Part shown: positions 17,515-27,302 of the stretch, one piece after another
How the letters are laid out: the number at the start of each line of letters is the position of its first letter
Position numbering within the stretch: the stretch's first letter is position 1
DNA from: Solobacterium sp.
Lineage (GTDB): Bacteria; Bacillota_I; Bacilli_A; Erysipelotrichales; Erysipelotrichaceae
Assembly (NCBI GenBank): GCA_022486705.1
Contig: JAKVKC010000006.1
Location: 1-64,000 of the forward strand
Reading direction: 5' to 3'
DNA: 64,000 nucleotides
Translations under genes and position numbers: made by a program
Notes under the pieces: generated by a model
Told to the model about the DNA's origin: nothing
Database searches by the model: none
What the model saw: only the letters and a program-made list of their open reading frames with translations

Positions 17515-18885
17515 TTAGATAAAGAAGTATTTTGCAACAAAGAGAACTGCCAATACATACATCAATGGCGAAGTCTCATCTGTCTTCTTCATGATCAGAT
17601 GCAGAACGACCCAAGTGATGACACCTAAAGAGATACCTTCAGAGATGGAATAAGCAAAGCCCATCATTGTGATAGCAACAAAGCAAGGAATCGCATCGAT
17701 CAGATTTGACCAATTGATCTTTGATACCTGCTGCATCATCAGGAAACCAACAACGATCAGTGCAGGTGCTGTTGCAAAGGAAGGTACCGTCAGGAACAAT
17801 GGAGATAAGAACAGAGCCAGGATGAACAGCAGACCAACAGTGCAGCTGGTCAGACCAGTGCGGCCGCCTTCGGAAATACCGGCAGAAGACTCAACATATG
17901 TTGTGATGGTAGAAGTACCGCAGCATGCGCCGACGACAGTACCGACAGAGTCAGCTAATAAGATGCCCTTGATCTGCGGCAGTTTGCCGTTTTCATCCAG
18001 CATGTCGACTTTGGAAGCACAGCCAATAACAGTTCCCAATGTATCAAATACATCAACGAACAGGAACGAGAACATCATGACAAAGAAGTCCAGCGGATGT
18101 TCCGCAATAAAGCCGAAGTCGAACTTGAAGAATGTCGGTGCCATAGACGCTGGCATGGAGAAGATTGCATGCGGAATGACAGAATAGAAACCTGCTTCAG
18201 CATTCGGTACATAGAGACCTGTCAGTTCGCAGACAATGCCAAGTACCCAAGTGATCAGGATGCCCCAGAGCATATATCCCTTGACGCCCTTCATCATTAA
18301 CAGTGCAATGATGATCACACCAAGCAGCGCTAAGATGACAGTGATGCCCTGTGTATTGAAGGAACCGGCAGCGAACGCATTCTTCATGGTGAACAAGCCG
18401 ACCAGTGTCGATTCATTGTTGACAATGATGTGTGCATCCTGCAGTCCGATGAAAGTAATGAATAAGCCGATACCTACAGATACCGCAATTTTCAGCTGAC
18501 CAGGAATGGCGTTGAAGATTGCTTCTCTGATGTTGGTCAAAGACAATACGATGAAGATGATGCCTTCGATCAATACAGCCGTCAATGCTGCCTGCCATGA
18601 ATATCCCATGGCACCGCAGATCGTGTAGGCAAAGTAGGCATTCAGTCCAAGACCTGCAGACAGTGCAAATGGTTTATTTGAGAAAGCAGCCATTGCAAAG
18701 CAGGCAACTGCGGATGCAACTGCTGTTGCTGTCAATACAGAACCAGCATCCATGCCGGAAGCACTCAGAATACTTGGGTTGACAGCTAAGATGTAGACCA
18801 TGGTCATGAAGGTTGTCAGACCGGCAACTAATTCGGTACGAACAGATGTTTTGTTATCTTTCAGTTTAAAAAGCTTTTCTAACAT
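17515..18885 (-). CDS. NCS2-family purine permease (AzgA/PbuG type)
   Basis: Uptake carrier for hypoxanthine, guanine or adenine: 456 aa, about 12-14 membrane helices. AzgA-type markers include ELVAGLTTFMTMVYIL at the start and SSAGISEGGRTGLTS in the later transport region. The start is ATG 18885 (MLEKLFKLKD) with GAGGG upstream. A guanine riboswitch with an attenuator immediately precedes it, which supports a purine substrate and predicts shut-off when guanine or hypoxanthine is plentiful. Confidence 0.93.
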   Translation of the reverse strand: MLEKLFKLKDNKTSVRTELVAGLTTFMTMVYILAVNPSILSASGMDAGSVLTATAVASAVACFAMAAFSNKPFALSAGLGLNAYFAYTICGAMGYSWQAALTAVLIEGIIFIVLSLTNIREAIFNAIPGQLKIAVSVGIGLFITFIGLQDAHIIVNNESTLVGLFTMKNAFAAGSFNTQGITVILALLGVIIIALLMMKGVKGYMLWGILITWVLGIVCELTGLYVPNAEAGFYSVIPHAIFSMPASMAPTFFKFDFGFIAEHPLDFFVMMFSFLFVDVFDTLGTVIGCASKVDMLDENGKLPQIKGILLADSVGTVVGACCGTSTITTYVESSAGISEGGRTGLTSCTVGLLFILALFLSPLFLTVPSFATAPALIVVGFLMMQQVSKINWSNLIDAIPCFVAITMMGFAYSISEGISLGVITWVVLHLIMKKTDETSPLMYVLAVLFVAKYFFI

Positions 18886-18921
18886 ATCTATCCCTCTTTC
18901 TTTCCTCATCATCGTAAATAG

Positions 18922-18963
18922 TAAAAGACCTTCTGCGTACTATCCCATATCGCTGAAGGTCTC
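18922..18963 (-). terminator. Attenuator of the guanine riboswitch
   Basis: Minus-strand stem AGACCTTC / GAAGGTCT followed by TTTT, between the aptamer and the permease gene. It would form when the aptamer is occupied. Confidence 0.85.
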
Positions 18964-18975
18964 GCTTAAAAGATT

Positions 18976-19042
18976 CGTCGTAGTCCCGTTATTAAGGTAA
19001 CAGGGTAGAGACACTTTCGCCAATCCGAAAGCATATACGATA
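18976..19042 (-). ncRNA. Guanine (purine) riboswitch
   Basis: Purine aptamer on the minus strand. P1 is TCGTA/TACGA. P2 is CTTTC/GAAAG with a loop containing TTGG. The core is TCTACC. P3 is CCTGTTA/TAACGGG with loop CCTTAA, whose CC can pair with the GG of the P2 loop. The 3' junction reads GACTACG, and the C of ACTACG is the residue that selects guanine or hypoxanthine over adenine. An attenuator follows, so ligand binding should stop transcription. Confidence 0.9.
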
Positions 19043-19056
19043 TGAAGGATGTTCCT

Positions 19057-19087
19057 ATTATACCTTACAGATCCAAATTCGCTCCAA
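19057..19087 (-). promoter_or_regulatory. Promoter of the purine permease
   Basis: Minus-strand -10 TATAAT at 19057-19062, about 15 bases before the aptamer. A weak -35 TTGGAG (19082-19087) has a 19-base spacer. Confidence 0.5.
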
Positions 19088-19118
19088 CGAATTTCACAAA
19101 TTTCTGCGTTATTTTTCC

Positions 19119-19427
19119 TTAAGAATAATTGTAAGGGCTTTCCCCTTCACCTGCATTCTCATCTGCCCTTCTGTCTGTATAAACTTCGGTATATGTTGCC
19201 ATGCTTTCGCCCTTTTTTCGGACCCAGATGCCTAGATGATCGTCCTTTGTTTTCGTCTCATCCAGGATGGCATCAACGATCTGCGCTCCGCTGAAAGTCT
19301 GAAAGATATCTTTCAGCAGCAGCGGGTCTTCTCTGAGCAGCTGACAGAAGCGTGCTGGCTGCTCTCCTTCTTTCTGCCGCATCCTTTCCTTGATCCATGA
19401 AAGCAGTTCTTCTTTGTCCTCGTTCAT
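19119..19427 (-). CDS. Hypothetical protein, 102 aa
   Basis: Unrecognised soluble protein with a helical, charged N-terminal half (KEELLSWIKERMRQKEGEQ) and a short beta-like section (HLGIWVRKKGESMATYTEVYTD). No signal peptide, membrane segment or metal motif is seen. It is likely real because a strong AGGAGGG site is well spaced from the ATG. It stands alone between the S18 terminator and the purine riboswitch. Confidence 0.6.
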   Translation of the reverse strand: MNEDKEELLSWIKERMRQKEGEQPARFCQLLREDPLLLKDIFQTFSGAQIVDAILDETKTKDDHLGIWVRKKGESMATYTEVYTDRRADENAGEGESPYNYS

Positions 19428-19517
19428 TCTTTTTCCCTCCTATCTTTATATTCACGGCAGATCTTATAATTCTCAATTCATGAATATATGATTGGTGTAC
19501 CATTCCCTAGGAAATAA

Positions 19518-19546
19518 AGAAAAAGGACTCTCCGAAGAGAATCCTC
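19518..19546 (-). terminator. Terminator of the rpsF-ssb-rpsR operon
   Basis: Minus-strand hairpin AGGATTCTC-ttcg-GAGAGTCCT with a UUCG tetraloop, then TTTTTC, shortly after the rpsR stop. Confidence 0.9.
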
Positions 19547-19560
19547 TGTATTTGGACCAA

Positions 19561-19791
19561 TTAGTCTGCTACGTAAGGCAGCAAAGCCATCTGACGAGCA
19601 CGCTTAATAGCGACTGCCAGCATTCTCTGATACTTCGCACGAGTTCCTGTTACACGTCTTGGCGTGATCTTGCCATTGGCGCTGATAAACTTTCTGAGGA
19701 GCTCAACATCTTTATAGTCGATCGTCTTGATGTTATTTTTTGTGAAGTAGCAGACCTTTTTACGGCCCATTCTCTGTTTTCTGAATGCCAT
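19561..19791 (-). CDS. rpsR: 30S ribosomal protein S18
   Basis: Small-subunit protein of 76 aa that binds S6 on the platform of the 30S subunit. The sequence is typical ([25 protein letters not shown]). CxxC zinc residues are absent: position 9-10 reads KKVCYF with a single cysteine. It is third in the classic S6-SSB-S18 operon. Confidence 0.98.
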   Translation of the reverse strand: MAFRKQRMGRKKVCYFTKNNIKTIDYKDVELLRKFISANGKITPRRVTGTRAKYQRMLAVAIKRARQMALLPYVAD

Positions 19792-19806
19792 GTCTGTTCT
19801 CCTTTT

Positions 19807-20289
19807 TTAGAATGGCAGATCATCGCTGGAAATATCCAAGGATGATGCTGCACCATAATCTTCATTGCTTCCGCTGCCGGTATTCTGTGCTGGCTGCGGC
19901 TGTGCATAGGAAGGCTGCTGGAAACTTGATTCCTGCTGAGCTCTCTGCTGAGAGGAGCTCTTGCTTTCCAATAAGTTCGCATTGTCACATACAACTTCTG
20001 TTACATAATGACGATTGCCCTGTGCATCATCATAGGTACGTGTCTGAAGTCTTCCATCCACTCCTACAAGTGCACCTTTCTTAGCATATGTGCCAAGGAA
20101 GTCAGCTGTCTGACGCCATGCAACACAGTTGATGAAATCTGCGGTCGGCTGATTGCTGTTTTGATCCTGGGAACGTGAGACTCTGCGGTCTACTGCTACC
20201 GTAAAGGAAGCAACTGACAGCTGGCTCTGCGTCTTGCGGATCTCAACATCTTTCGTAAGCCTTCCAACCAAAACAACGCGGTTGATCAT
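19807..20289 (-). CDS. ssb: Single-stranded DNA-binding protein
   Basis: 160-residue SSB with an N-terminal OB fold (MINRVVLVGRLTKD, FTVAVDRR), a Gln/Ser/Pro-rich linker and the acidic C-terminal tip DISSDDLPF that recruits repair and replication partners. Its ATG overlaps the rpsF stop (TAATG), so translation is coupled. Confidence 0.98.
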   Translation of the reverse strand: MINRVVLVGRLTKDVEIRKTQSQLSVASFTVAVDRRVSRSQDQNSNQPTADFINCVAWRQTADFLGTYAKKGALVGVDGRLQTRTYDDAQGNRHYVTEVVCDNANLLESKSSSQQRAQQESSFQQPSYAQPQPAQNTGSGSNEDYGAASSLDISSDDLPF

Positions 20290-20594
20290 TACTTAGCCTC
20301 CTGAACAGGAGCTTCAGCTTTTGTGATCATGAAACGGACAATGTTAGTATTCAGACCTAATAAACGATCGAATTCCTTAACGCATGCGTTGTCGGCTTCA
20401 AAAGCACTGACTACATAATAGCCTTTTGTCATATCATCAATACGGTATGCGAAATCTCTCATACCCCATTCATCTGTCTTGTTGACCTTACCGCCATTTT
20501 TCGTGACGATACCGGAGACGGATTCGATGAGCGCTGCTCTCTTATCGTCTTCAACAGATGCGTTGATGATGTACATGACTTCATACTTCTTCAT
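20289..20594 (-). CDS. rpsF: 30S ribosomal protein S6
   Basis: 101-residue S6, typical from MKKYEVMYIINA to the MITKAEAP tail. The start is ATG 20594 with a perfect AAGGAGG; an extension to 20645 would run into the leader hairpin. S6 and S18 form a pair that in many bacteria represses its own mRNA leader, and a candidate leader lies just upstream. Confidence 0.97.
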   Translation of the reverse strand: MKKYEVMYIINASVEDDKRAALIESVSGIVTKNGGKVNKTDEWGMRDFAYRIDDMTKGYYVVSAFEADNACVKEFDRLLGLNTNIVRFMITKAEAPVQEAK

Positions 20595-20599
20595 TTTGT

Positions 20600-20655
20600 A
20601 CACCTCCTTCTGGACTAACGGCCATTTCTGGCAAGGAGTGGTCAAACCACTCGCC
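20600..20655 (-). promoter_or_regulatory. Possible S6:S18 autoregulatory leader
   Basis: The minus-strand leader has a perfect hairpin GAGTGGT/ACCACTC (20636-20653), then a short stem GCCA-gaaa-TGGC followed directly by CCG just before the rpsF ribosome binding site. Known S6:S18-binding leaders carry a conserved CCG next to a small stem. The match is by eye and partial. Confidence 0.4.
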
Positions 20656-20660
20656 TGAAG

Positions 20661-20689
20661 ATAATATCAGTTTTCGGCTCGATTGTAAA
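20661..20689 (-). promoter_or_regulatory. Promoter of the rpsF operon
   Basis: Minus-strand -35 TTTACA (20684-20689), 17-base spacer, -10 TATTAT (20661-20666). Confidence 0.75.
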
Positions 20690-20702
20690 CAAATACTTGC
20701 GT

Positions 20703-20864
20703 TTACCGGGCAAAGGAACGGTCCATTTTTTTCATCATGGCGACGGCAAACACGGCTGTGCACAATTCAGTGATCGGCATTGCCCACCATAAAGTACTGC
20801 CAAAGGATGCTGCTAAATACTTCAGGTAGATCTTTTTTAAATCTCCATTCAGAAAATCCGTCAT
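20703..20864 (-). pseudogene. MATE-family efflux pump reduced to its two ends
   Basis: 53-codon frame with a good AGGAGG start. The first about 20 residues (TDFLNGDLKKIYLKYLAASFGS) match the N terminus of a MATE multidrug pump and the last about 30 (WWAMPITELCTAVFAVAMMKK) match its C-terminal helix. The roughly 400 residues between are missing, so a large in-frame deletion has fused both ends. A working pump is impossible, though a short membrane peptide could still be made. A strong terminator lies just upstream of its start. Confidence 0.7.
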
Positions 20865-20887
20865 ATGTTTCCTCCTTATATACAAAC

Positions 20888-20937
20888 AAAAAGCCGGATG
20901 AGACAGCAGACATTTCAGTCTGCTACCTTATCCGGCC
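20888..20937 (-). terminator. Strong terminator between the membrane protein gene and the MATE remnant
   Basis: Minus-strand stem GCCGGAT / ATCCGGC with an inner AGCAGAC / GTCTGCT stem, then TTTTTG. It may end the 21020 transcript or act as an attenuator of the former MATE gene, since it lies only 24 bases before that start. Confidence 0.85.
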
Positions 20938-21019
20938 TGTTATTTCTATCGAACAACCTGCCTCCGAGTGAGCAATTGGTATCGTAGCTTTTTGTTTTCG
21001 GAATGTCAATCCGCTTTCT

Positions 21020-21973
21020 TCAGGCAGTTTGTTCCTGTGCTTTTGCATGAGCCTTCCGGAATTTTGCAGAAATGCCATCCAGCTGTGCCATATCTGTTTC
21101 TGCCGGTGTACTTGCAATGCCAGCCTTCATGTAATTGCGCATGACACCGACCAATACAAACGGACGGACAAAGACAGAATGCAGGACGAGCCAGCTGATC
21201 AGAGCGAACATTGCCGAAACAACGACCAATGCCGTTGTAGGATCGGCGATATCTTCACCCGTTTCACTGGCCGACGCAATGATCTGTGCTGCGCCGGAAA
21301 CAAAGTCTGGGAAATTGCTGAATAATGCATAATAGCCAACGCCAAGCACACCGCCGATGACCAGCAGAGAAACGAGCCCTAACCCCAATACTCTGCCCAT
21401 ATTCTTGATCAGCGTCTTCCAATTTTTAAAGTAAAGAACAGCCCCTTCGCATGTTGCTTTGAAAGCATTCTCATCCTTGCGATAGAATACCCAGCCTAAG
21501 CAGCAGCTGCATAAATAGGCAACGGCTGTATTGATCACTGCACTGACCGCACTTGTGACACCTTCCACGGCTTCGCCGCCGCCGGAAGCTAAACTATTCA
21601 GGCCCTTGGTCAGTTCACCGAAGATGCCTCTGATCGTTCCGGTGATCGCATAATAGACCGATACCGTAACAAATCTTTTCCTGACTATTGCTTTGCCTTC
21701 TTTGGATACATGCTCCGGCAGTTCATTCTCGACCACTGCTTTCGTGATCATCGCAATCTGCGCAGCCTTGAGCAGATAGGCAACGTAATGAACGATCAGG
21801 CCGAAGATGATAAGACCGATCACAAACCCAATGCCAAGACCGATCACATCATCCGGCTGGAACAGATAGCCTGCAATTGTGCAGGCAGCCATTACGGCGA
21901 TGCCGATCAGATAGACAAAAAGCCGCTGCCATGAAAATGTAAATGTCCTGCGGAAAATTTCAAAATTGCTCAT
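21020..21973 (-). CDS. Multi-pass membrane protein of unknown function
   Basis: 317-residue protein with about six hydrophobic helices, including a glycine-rich segment (IGLGIGFVIGLIIFGL) and a CSCCLGWVFYRKDE motif that puts three cysteines at a membrane edge. I recognise no transporter or enzyme signature. GGGGGAG precedes the ATG. The C-terminal tail (FRKAHAKAQEQ) is charged and probably cytoplasmic. It stands alone between the Lrp gene and the MATE remnant. Confidence 0.65.
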   Translation of the reverse strand: MSNFEIFRRTFTFSWQRLFVYLIGIAVMAACTIAGYLFQPDDVIGLGIGFVIGLIIFGLIVHYVAYLLKAAQIAMITKAVVENELPEHVSKEGKAIVRKRFVTVSVYYAITGTIRGIFGELTKGLNSLASGGGEAVEGVTSAVSAVINTAVAYLCSCCLGWVFYRKDENAFKATCEGAVLYFKNWKTLIKNMGRVLGLGLVSLLVIGGVLGVGYYALFSNFPDFVSGAAQIIASASETGEDIADPTTALVVVSAMFALISWLVLHSVFVRPFVLVGVMRNYMKAGIASTPAETDMAQLDGISAKFRKAHAKAQEQTA

Positions 21974-22027
21974 ATGAGCTCCCCCTCTTTCTCGGCCAAG
22001 CCGATCCGTACCTATTTTGCAGAGATA

Positions 22028-22519
22028 CTATGCCGATACCGGCATCCGATCATCTTCCACTTCCGGTTCCAGATCCATGGCAACACCATTGACCTTATAT
22101 TTTTTCAGAATAAACATCGTCGTAGTCTGCGAAACACCCTCGACCGGTGCCAGCTTCTCACCGACAAAGTCCGCAACTTCCCGCATTGTCTTAGCATTGA
22201 CATTGACCAGGAATTCCGATCCGCCTGACATCAGATACAGCGAAGATACTTCCGGGAACTTGGCAATGCGCTGGGCGATCTTATCGTAGCCGGTATTGCG
22301 CTCTGGCTTTGCGGATACAGCAATTACTGCATCGACATGTTCAATATTGGTCTTATCCCAATTGATCACCGTATGATAGCCGCAGATGATCTTATCTTTT
22401 TCCAGACCATTCTTGGCAGCTTCTACATCTGTTTCTTTCTCGCCCAACACATCGGCGAGATCTGTTACTGTGGCTCTTGGATCATTGACCAGCAGCTGCA
22501 GCAGTTTATTTGTATCCAT
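22028..22519 (-). CDS. Lrp/AsnC family transcriptional regulator
   Basis: 163-residue DNA-binding regulator with an N-terminal helix-turn-helix (LLQLLVNDPRATVTDLADVLG) and a C-terminal RAM/AsnC ligand domain (YLMSGGSEFLVNV). Such proteins usually sense an amino acid. It overlaps the end of the aminotransferase gene upstream, so it probably controls or responds to amino-acid metabolism handled by that enzyme. Of three tandem ATGs, 22519 has the best spacing from GGAG. Confidence 0.9.
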   Translation of the reverse strand: MDTNKLLQLLVNDPRATVTDLADVLGEKETDVEAAKNGLEKDKIICGYHTVINWDKTNIEHVDAVIAVSAKPERNTGYDKIAQRIAKFPEVSSLYLMSGGSEFLVNVNAKTMREVADFVGEKLAPVEGVSQTTTMFILKKYKVNGVAMDLEPEVEDDRMPVSA

Positions 22520-22521
22520 CA

Positions 22522-23709
22522 TCATTCTCCTTTATATATATGATTTTCTTTCAGGAATTCTTCAATGCGCCGCATCGCTGTCTGCAGATGATCCAGACTG
22601 TACGCATAGGAGATCCGGGCAAATCCTTCGCCCGAAGCACCGAAGGCAGTGCCTGGCACAATTGCCACCTGCTTCTGTTCCAGCAGCTTCATGCAGAATT
22701 CATCACTGCTCATGCCTGAGCAGGAAATATTCGGGAACACATAGAAGGCGCCCTGCGGTTCAAAGGTAGGCAGTCCCATCTCATTCAGTTTCCGTACACA
22801 GTACTTCCGCCGGAAATCATACTCCTGCCGCATCTTTTCTACTTCTTCATCCACTTTGACATTCAGTGCATCGATGGCCGCATACTGCGAAGTGGTCGGT
22901 GCCGTCATAATGCATGACTGATGGATCTTGATCATGGTCTTGATCAGAGGTTTCGGTCCGCAGGCATATCCTAAGCGCCAGCCGGTCATGGAATATGTTT
23001 TAGAGAAGCCATTGACGACGATCGTTCTCTCCCGCATGCCGGGAATATGCGCAATGCTTTCATACGGTGCATCGCTGTAGATCAATGCCGCATAGATCTC
23101 ATCGCTGATCACGATCACATTGGTGTCCTTCAGTACTTCCGCAATCTCCAGCAGATCCTGATGTTCCAGGATCGCACCAGTCGGATTGTTCGGATAGCTC
23201 AGCACCAGGAGCTTTGTCTTCGGCGTAATTGCTTTCCTGATATCAGCGGCTGTTACGCGGAAGCGATCCTTTTCTTTTGTCGCAATGGGAATCGGCACAC
23301 CGCCAGTCAGCGTCGTGATCGGTTCATAGGATACATAGCATGGCTCCGGGATGATGACTTCATCGCCTGGTTCGACCATGGCCCGTATCGCCAGATCGAT
23401 TGCTTCTGATCCGCCGACGGTCACGATCATTTCATCAATGCCGTAGTCCAGATCATATTTCCGTTTCATGTAAGTACTGATAGCTTCCCGCAATGGCTTC
23501 AGCCCTGCGTTGGCCGTATATTTGGTCCGGCCCAATTCCAGTGAATGGATCGCCGATTCGCGGATCGTCCACGGTGTCTGAAAATCCGGTTCTCCTACGC
23601 CTAAAGATATGCATTCCGGCATATCCATGACAAGATCAAAGAACTTGCGGATCCCGGATGGTCTCATTGCCAAGGCAGTCTTTGACTGCAGCTTTTCGTA
23701 ATCCAGCAT
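22522..23709 (-). CDS. PLP-dependent aminotransferase class I/II (aromatic/branched type)
   Basis: Cytoplasmic transaminase of 395 aa, fold-type I. Family landmarks are SLGVGEPDFQTP, SYPNNPTGA, SDEIYAALIY and the PLP lysine in GFSKTYSMTGWRLG. It resembles PatA/aromatic aminotransferases, but substrate preference cannot be fixed by eye. It is co-transcribed with the Lrp gene. The ATG follows AGAAGGGGTGG. Confidence 0.9.
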   Translation of the reverse strand: MLDYEKLQSKTALAMRPSGIRKFFDLVMDMPECISLGVGEPDFQTPWTIRESAIHSLELGRTKYTANAGLKPLREAISTYMKRKYDLDYGIDEMIVTVGGSEAIDLAIRAMVEPGDEVIIPEPCYVSYEPITTLTGGVPIPIATKEKDRFRVTAADIRKAITPKTKLLVLSYPNNPTGAILEHQDLLEIAEVLKDTNVIVISDEIYAALIYSDAPYESIAHIPGMRERTIVVNGFSKTYSMTGWRLGYACGPKPLIKTMIKIHQSCIMTAPTTSQYAAIDALNVKVDEEVEKMRQEYDFRRKYCVRKLNEMGLPTFEPQGAFYVFPNISCSGMSSDEFCMKLLEQKQVAIVPGTAFGASGEGFARISYAYSLDHLQTAMRRIEEFLKENHIYKGE

Positions 23710-23736
23710 AAATTTCCACCCCTTCTAATTCATTTC

Positions 23737-23765
23737 ATTATACAATATTTCAGCTTGTTTCAGAA
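23737..23765 (-). promoter_or_regulatory. Promoter of the aminotransferase-lrp pair
   Basis: Minus-strand -35 TTCTGA (23760-23765), 17-base spacer, -10 TATAAT (23737-23742), in the gap after uvrB. Confidence 0.6.
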
Positions 23766-23772
23766 AACATTT

Positions 23773-25749
23773 TCATTCCGATTTCAATTCAAAGATCATA
23801 TCCCGCAGCTGTGCCGCTCTTTCGAAATCCAGAGAGCCTGCTGCTTCTCTCATCTCAGCTTCCATATCCGCAATCAAAGAAGCCTTGTCCTTCTTGGACA
23901 TCTTCTGCTTCTTCTTGATATACTTAGCAGCCATTTCCTGCGTTTCCTTGCCATGGATCGCATCCTCGATCGGCTTGACGATCGTATGCGGCGTGATCCC
24001 ATGAGCCTTGTTATACGCTTCCTGCACAGCTCTGCGGCGGTTGGTCTCTTCAATAGCGAACTTCATCGAGTCAGTCATAACATCGCCATACATATACACT
24101 TCGCCATGTTCATTTCTGGCCGCTCTGCCAATCGTCTGGATCAGCGATCTCTGTGAACGCAGGAAGCCTTCTTTATCCGCATCCAGAATGCATACCAGAG
24201 ATACTTCCGGAATATCCAATCCTTCTCTTAACAGGTTGATGCCGACGATGGCATCGATCTTCCCCGCCCGCAGATCATGAATGACCTGGGTACGTTCCAA
24301 TGTCTTTGTTTCATGATGAAGATAGGAGATATGATATCCTCTTTCTTTCAAATACTCGCTCAGGTCTTCCGCCATGCGGACTGTCAGGGTCGTGATCAGC
24401 ACACGCTCATGCTTGGCAATGCGATCATCCAGGGCCATGCAGATATCATCGACCTGTCCCTTGGTCGGCTTCACCGTAATGATCGGATCGACCAGACCTG
24501 TCGGACGGATGATCTGTTCAGTCACATGATGATCCACTTCATCCAATTCATAATCACCTGGCGTCGCTGAACAGTAAATGACCTGATTGACCATGCCTTC
24601 AAATTCATCAAACTTCATCGGCCGGTTGTTCAATGCGCTTGGCAGCCGAAAGCCATATTCCACCAATACCTGCTTGCGCTGACGGTCGCCGTTGTACATG
24701 CCGCGGATCTGCGGCAGAGATACATGCGATTCATCCACGAACATCAGAAAATCTTTTGGAAAATAATCAAACAGATTCCATGGCCGCTGTCCTTCTTTGC
24801 GTCCGTCAATATGCATCGAGTAATTCTCAATGCCGGAGCAGTATCCATTCTCCCGCAGTGCTTCAATATCAAAGCGCGTCCGCTGTTCCAGGCGTTCTGC
24901 TTCCAAGAGCTTGCCATGATCTTTAAAGTACTTCAGTCTTTCATCCAATTCTTTTTCAATATCATCGCATGCACGCATCATGGATGCATGGCTGCGGGCA
25001 TAGCCCGAAGCTGGAAAAATATTATAGAACTGATAGGCATTCAGTGTGTGCCCCGTCAATGGATCCACTTCCGTGATCCGTTCGATCTCATCGCCGAACA
25101 TCTCAATGCGGATATTGAATTCATGCGTATAGGATGGCGTCAGATCAATGACATCTCCGCGCACGCGCATTGTACCTCTTGTTTGATCCACATCATTGCG
25201 GGCATACTGCAGCTCCACAAATTTCCGCAGCAGTTCATTGCGCTCATACGTTTCACCGACCCGGATCGTCACGAACATATCGCGGTACTGCACTGGATCG
25301 CTGGCCGCATAGATGCAGGCGACCGATGCAACAACGATCGTATCGCGCCTTTCCAGCAGAGAGTTCAATGCTGATTCCCGAAACATATCCAGTTCTTCAT
25401 TGATCGCTGCTGTCTTTTCAATATACATATCATTCTTCGGCATATATGCCTCCGGCTGATAGTAGTCAAAATTAGATACGAAATATTCGACACGATTGTG
25501 CGGAAACAGTTCTTTGAACTCCGAATACAGCTGTCCTGCCAGTGTCTTGTTATGCGAAAAGACCAGGGTCGGACGATTTTCGCGGGCAATGATATTGGCC
25601 ATTGTAAACGTCTTGCCAGTACCTGTTGCACCTTCCAGCACCTGTTCTTTTTTTCCTTCATGAAGACCTGCGCACAGTTCATCGATAGCAGCCGGCTGAT
25701 CGCCGGTAGGATGATACGGTGAAACAAGTTCAAACTTATGATCAGCCAT
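23773..25749 (-). CDS. uvrB: UvrABC system protein B
   Basis: Central helicase-like protein of nucleotide excision repair: it verifies damage brought by UvrA and recruits UvrC. The 658-residue length is normal. Seen are the Walker A GATGTGKT, the beta-hairpin [15 protein letters not shown], helicase motif QTIGRAARN and a C-terminal UVR domain ([16 protein letters not shown]). The start is ATG 25749 ([10 protein letters not shown]), overlapping the ctpA stop by eight bases. uvrA is not adjacent. Confidence 0.98.
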   Translation of the reverse strand: MADHKFELVSPYHPTGDQPAAIDELCAGLHEGKKEQVLEGATGTGKTFTMANIIARENRPTLVFSHNKTLAGQLYSEFKELFPHNRVEYFVSNFDYYQPEAYMPKNDMYIEKTAAINEELDMFRESALNSLLERRDTIVVASVACIYAASDPVQYRDMFVTIRVGETYERNELLRKFVELQYARNDVDQTRGTMRVRGDVIDLTPSYTHEFNIRIEMFGDEIERITEVDPLTGHTLNAYQFYNIFPASGYARSHASMMRACDDIEKELDERLKYFKDHGKLLEAERLEQRTRFDIEALRENGYCSGIENYSMHIDGRKEGQRPWNLFDYFPKDFLMFVDESHVSLPQIRGMYNGDRQRKQVLVEYGFRLPSALNNRPMKFDEFEGMVNQVIYCSATPGDYELDEVDHHVTEQIIRPTGLVDPIITVKPTKGQVDDICMALDDRIAKHERVLITTLTVRMAEDLSEYLKERGYHISYLHHETKTLERTQVIHDLRAGKIDAIVGINLLREGLDIPEVSLVCILDADKEGFLRSQRSLIQTIGRAARNEHGEVYMYGDVMTDSMKFAIEETNRRRAVQEAYNKAHGITPHTIVKPIEDAIHGKETQEMAAKYIKKKQKMSKKDKASLIADMEAEMREAAGSLDFERAAQLRDMIFELKSE

Positions 25750-27286
25750 GCAGGATCTCCTGTGCCTTCTGCAGCTGCGTATCATGATTGCTTGTCGTGC
25801 CCCAATCCATTCTGACTGCCGAGATCAATGCCTCATAAACTGTTTTATTCAGTACGCCATCCGCTGCTAACGAATGATCGCTTTCATACTGGATCAGCGC
25901 TTCTTTGGTCATCTCAGAAAAGTATCCATCCATGCGGCCCGGATTGTATCCCAGATAGTCTAAGCACAGCTGCATATCTTTTACTGCATCTGCGACGGAG
26001 TCAAAACTATAGGATTCATCATCTTCCATGCCTGCATATGTATTGTACAGAGCATCATGAAGACGCACAGTCTCATCTGGGGTAATGCCGACACCATTGA
26101 CCCAAGTGCCATCCGGAGATACCCACTTGGCCGTTGTATACTTGATGGCTGAGCCATCGCTGAATGTACGGCTGACCTGCACCGTTCCCTTGCCATAAGT
26201 CGTTGTGCCGACGATCGTCACATCATCTCTCTGCTGCTTCAAAGCAAGTGTCATCACTTCGGCTGCACTGGCTGTATCGCCATTGACTAGAATGACGATC
26301 TTATGAATATTTGTCAGCTGACCGCCGCTGGTCTTGATCGTCTCATCCGGACCGCTGGCATACTGTTCCGTCATGACGGTTTCCCCTGACGGCAGGAATA
26401 AAGAAGCCACTGCCGAAACAGAATTCAGATAGCCGCCGCCGTTATTTCTCAGATCCAGGATCATCTGATCGCTGTCATCGACGGCCAGATCGCTCAAGTA
26501 TCCTTTTACCTCATTGACCGTTCCTTCACCAAACTGGGCCAAGCGCAGATAGATCGTACCGTCATCCAATTTCTTGCCGAAAGCGGTAGCGGATACAGCT
26601 GCCCTGGTAATTTCAAACGTCAGATACTGTCCTTCGCGGATGAATGTCACACTGACCTTCGTTCCTTCATCCCCTTGGATCAGATCCTTGATATCGCTGC
26701 TCGACATGCCGTCAATGACCGTGCCATCCACAGCATGAATAATATCGCCTGCTTTCACCCCTGCTTTTTCAGCTGGGGAATCCTTAAATACTTCTTCGAT
26801 CATATTGGTATCGCCATTCTGAATATAAGCAACACCAATCCCTACATAGTTGCGGTTGATCGACTGCGTAAAGCTGCTCATCTCTTCCGCGCTCATATAT
26901 TCTGTATGCGTATCTTCTTCATTGCTTGTGATCGCTGTCAATGCCTGATCTTTCAGACGTTCATCCAAGTTGTCGATCGAACTGCCGAAATACCAATCAT
27001 TCTCCATGATCTTCAGCACTTCTGCGATCTTATCATCCGAAGACAGGCCAAAAGCTGCATTCAGACGGGAACGGAAACTGTTCAGAAAAGACATCGGCAC
27101 TAAACTGCCGCCCATCCAGCCAAGCAGTACGCCAGCTATAACAACGATCACAAGCGCTCTTTTCAAGTGCTTGATCTTTTTCTGGGATTTCTTGAGGGCA
27201 AGTTCATCTGACCAAAGATGGACAGAACCGCTGTTCTCAATTTCAGTATCTTTCTTCTGATTTTCTGTTTTGTTTTCTTCGCTCAT
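25742..27286 (-). CDS. S41 carboxyl-terminal processing protease
   Basis: Membrane-anchored protease (514 aa) acting outside the cell. One N-terminal helix (about 43-63) is followed by a PDZ domain (about 130-215, with [15 protein letters not shown]), an S41 domain with the serine in [10 protein letters not shown] and the lysine in TYGKGTVQ, and a C-terminal peptidoglycan-binding-like domain ([15 protein letters not shown]). CtpA enzymes often trim or activate cell-wall hydrolases, and the ftsEX/M23 set lies directly upstream, which suggests a shared role in division. Confidence 0.92.
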   Translation of the reverse strand: MSEENKTENQKKDTEIENSGSVHLWSDELALKKSQKKIKHLKRALVIVVIAGVLLGWMGGSLVPMSFLNSFRSRLNAAFGLSSDDKIAEVLKIMENDWYFGSSIDNLDERLKDQALTAITSNEEDTHTEYMSAEEMSSFTQSINRNYVGIGVAYIQNGDTNMIEEVFKDSPAEKAGVKAGDIIHAVDGTVIDGMSSSDIKDLIQGDEGTKVSVTFIREGQYLTFEITRAAVSATAFGKKLDDGTIYLRLAQFGEGTVNEVKGYLSDLAVDDSDQMILDLRNNGGGYLNSVSAVASLFLPSGETVMTEQYASGPDETIKTSGGQLTNIHKIVILVNGDTASAAEVMTLALKQQRDDVTIVGTTTYGKGTVQVSRTFSDGSAIKYTTAKWVSPDGTWVNGVGITPDETVRLHDALYNTYAGMEDDESYSFDSVADAVKDMQLCLDYLGYNPGRMDGYFSEMTKEALIQYESDHSLAADGVLNKTVYEALISAVRMDWGTTSNHDTQLQKAQEILHG

Positions 27287-27302
27287 AATCCGTTCCTTTT
27301 TC

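Noticed and set aside
19119-19427. Reading the 102-aa protein as a toxin or antitoxin
   Set aside because: There is no partner gene in the same transcript and no recognisable motif; it is left as hypothetical.
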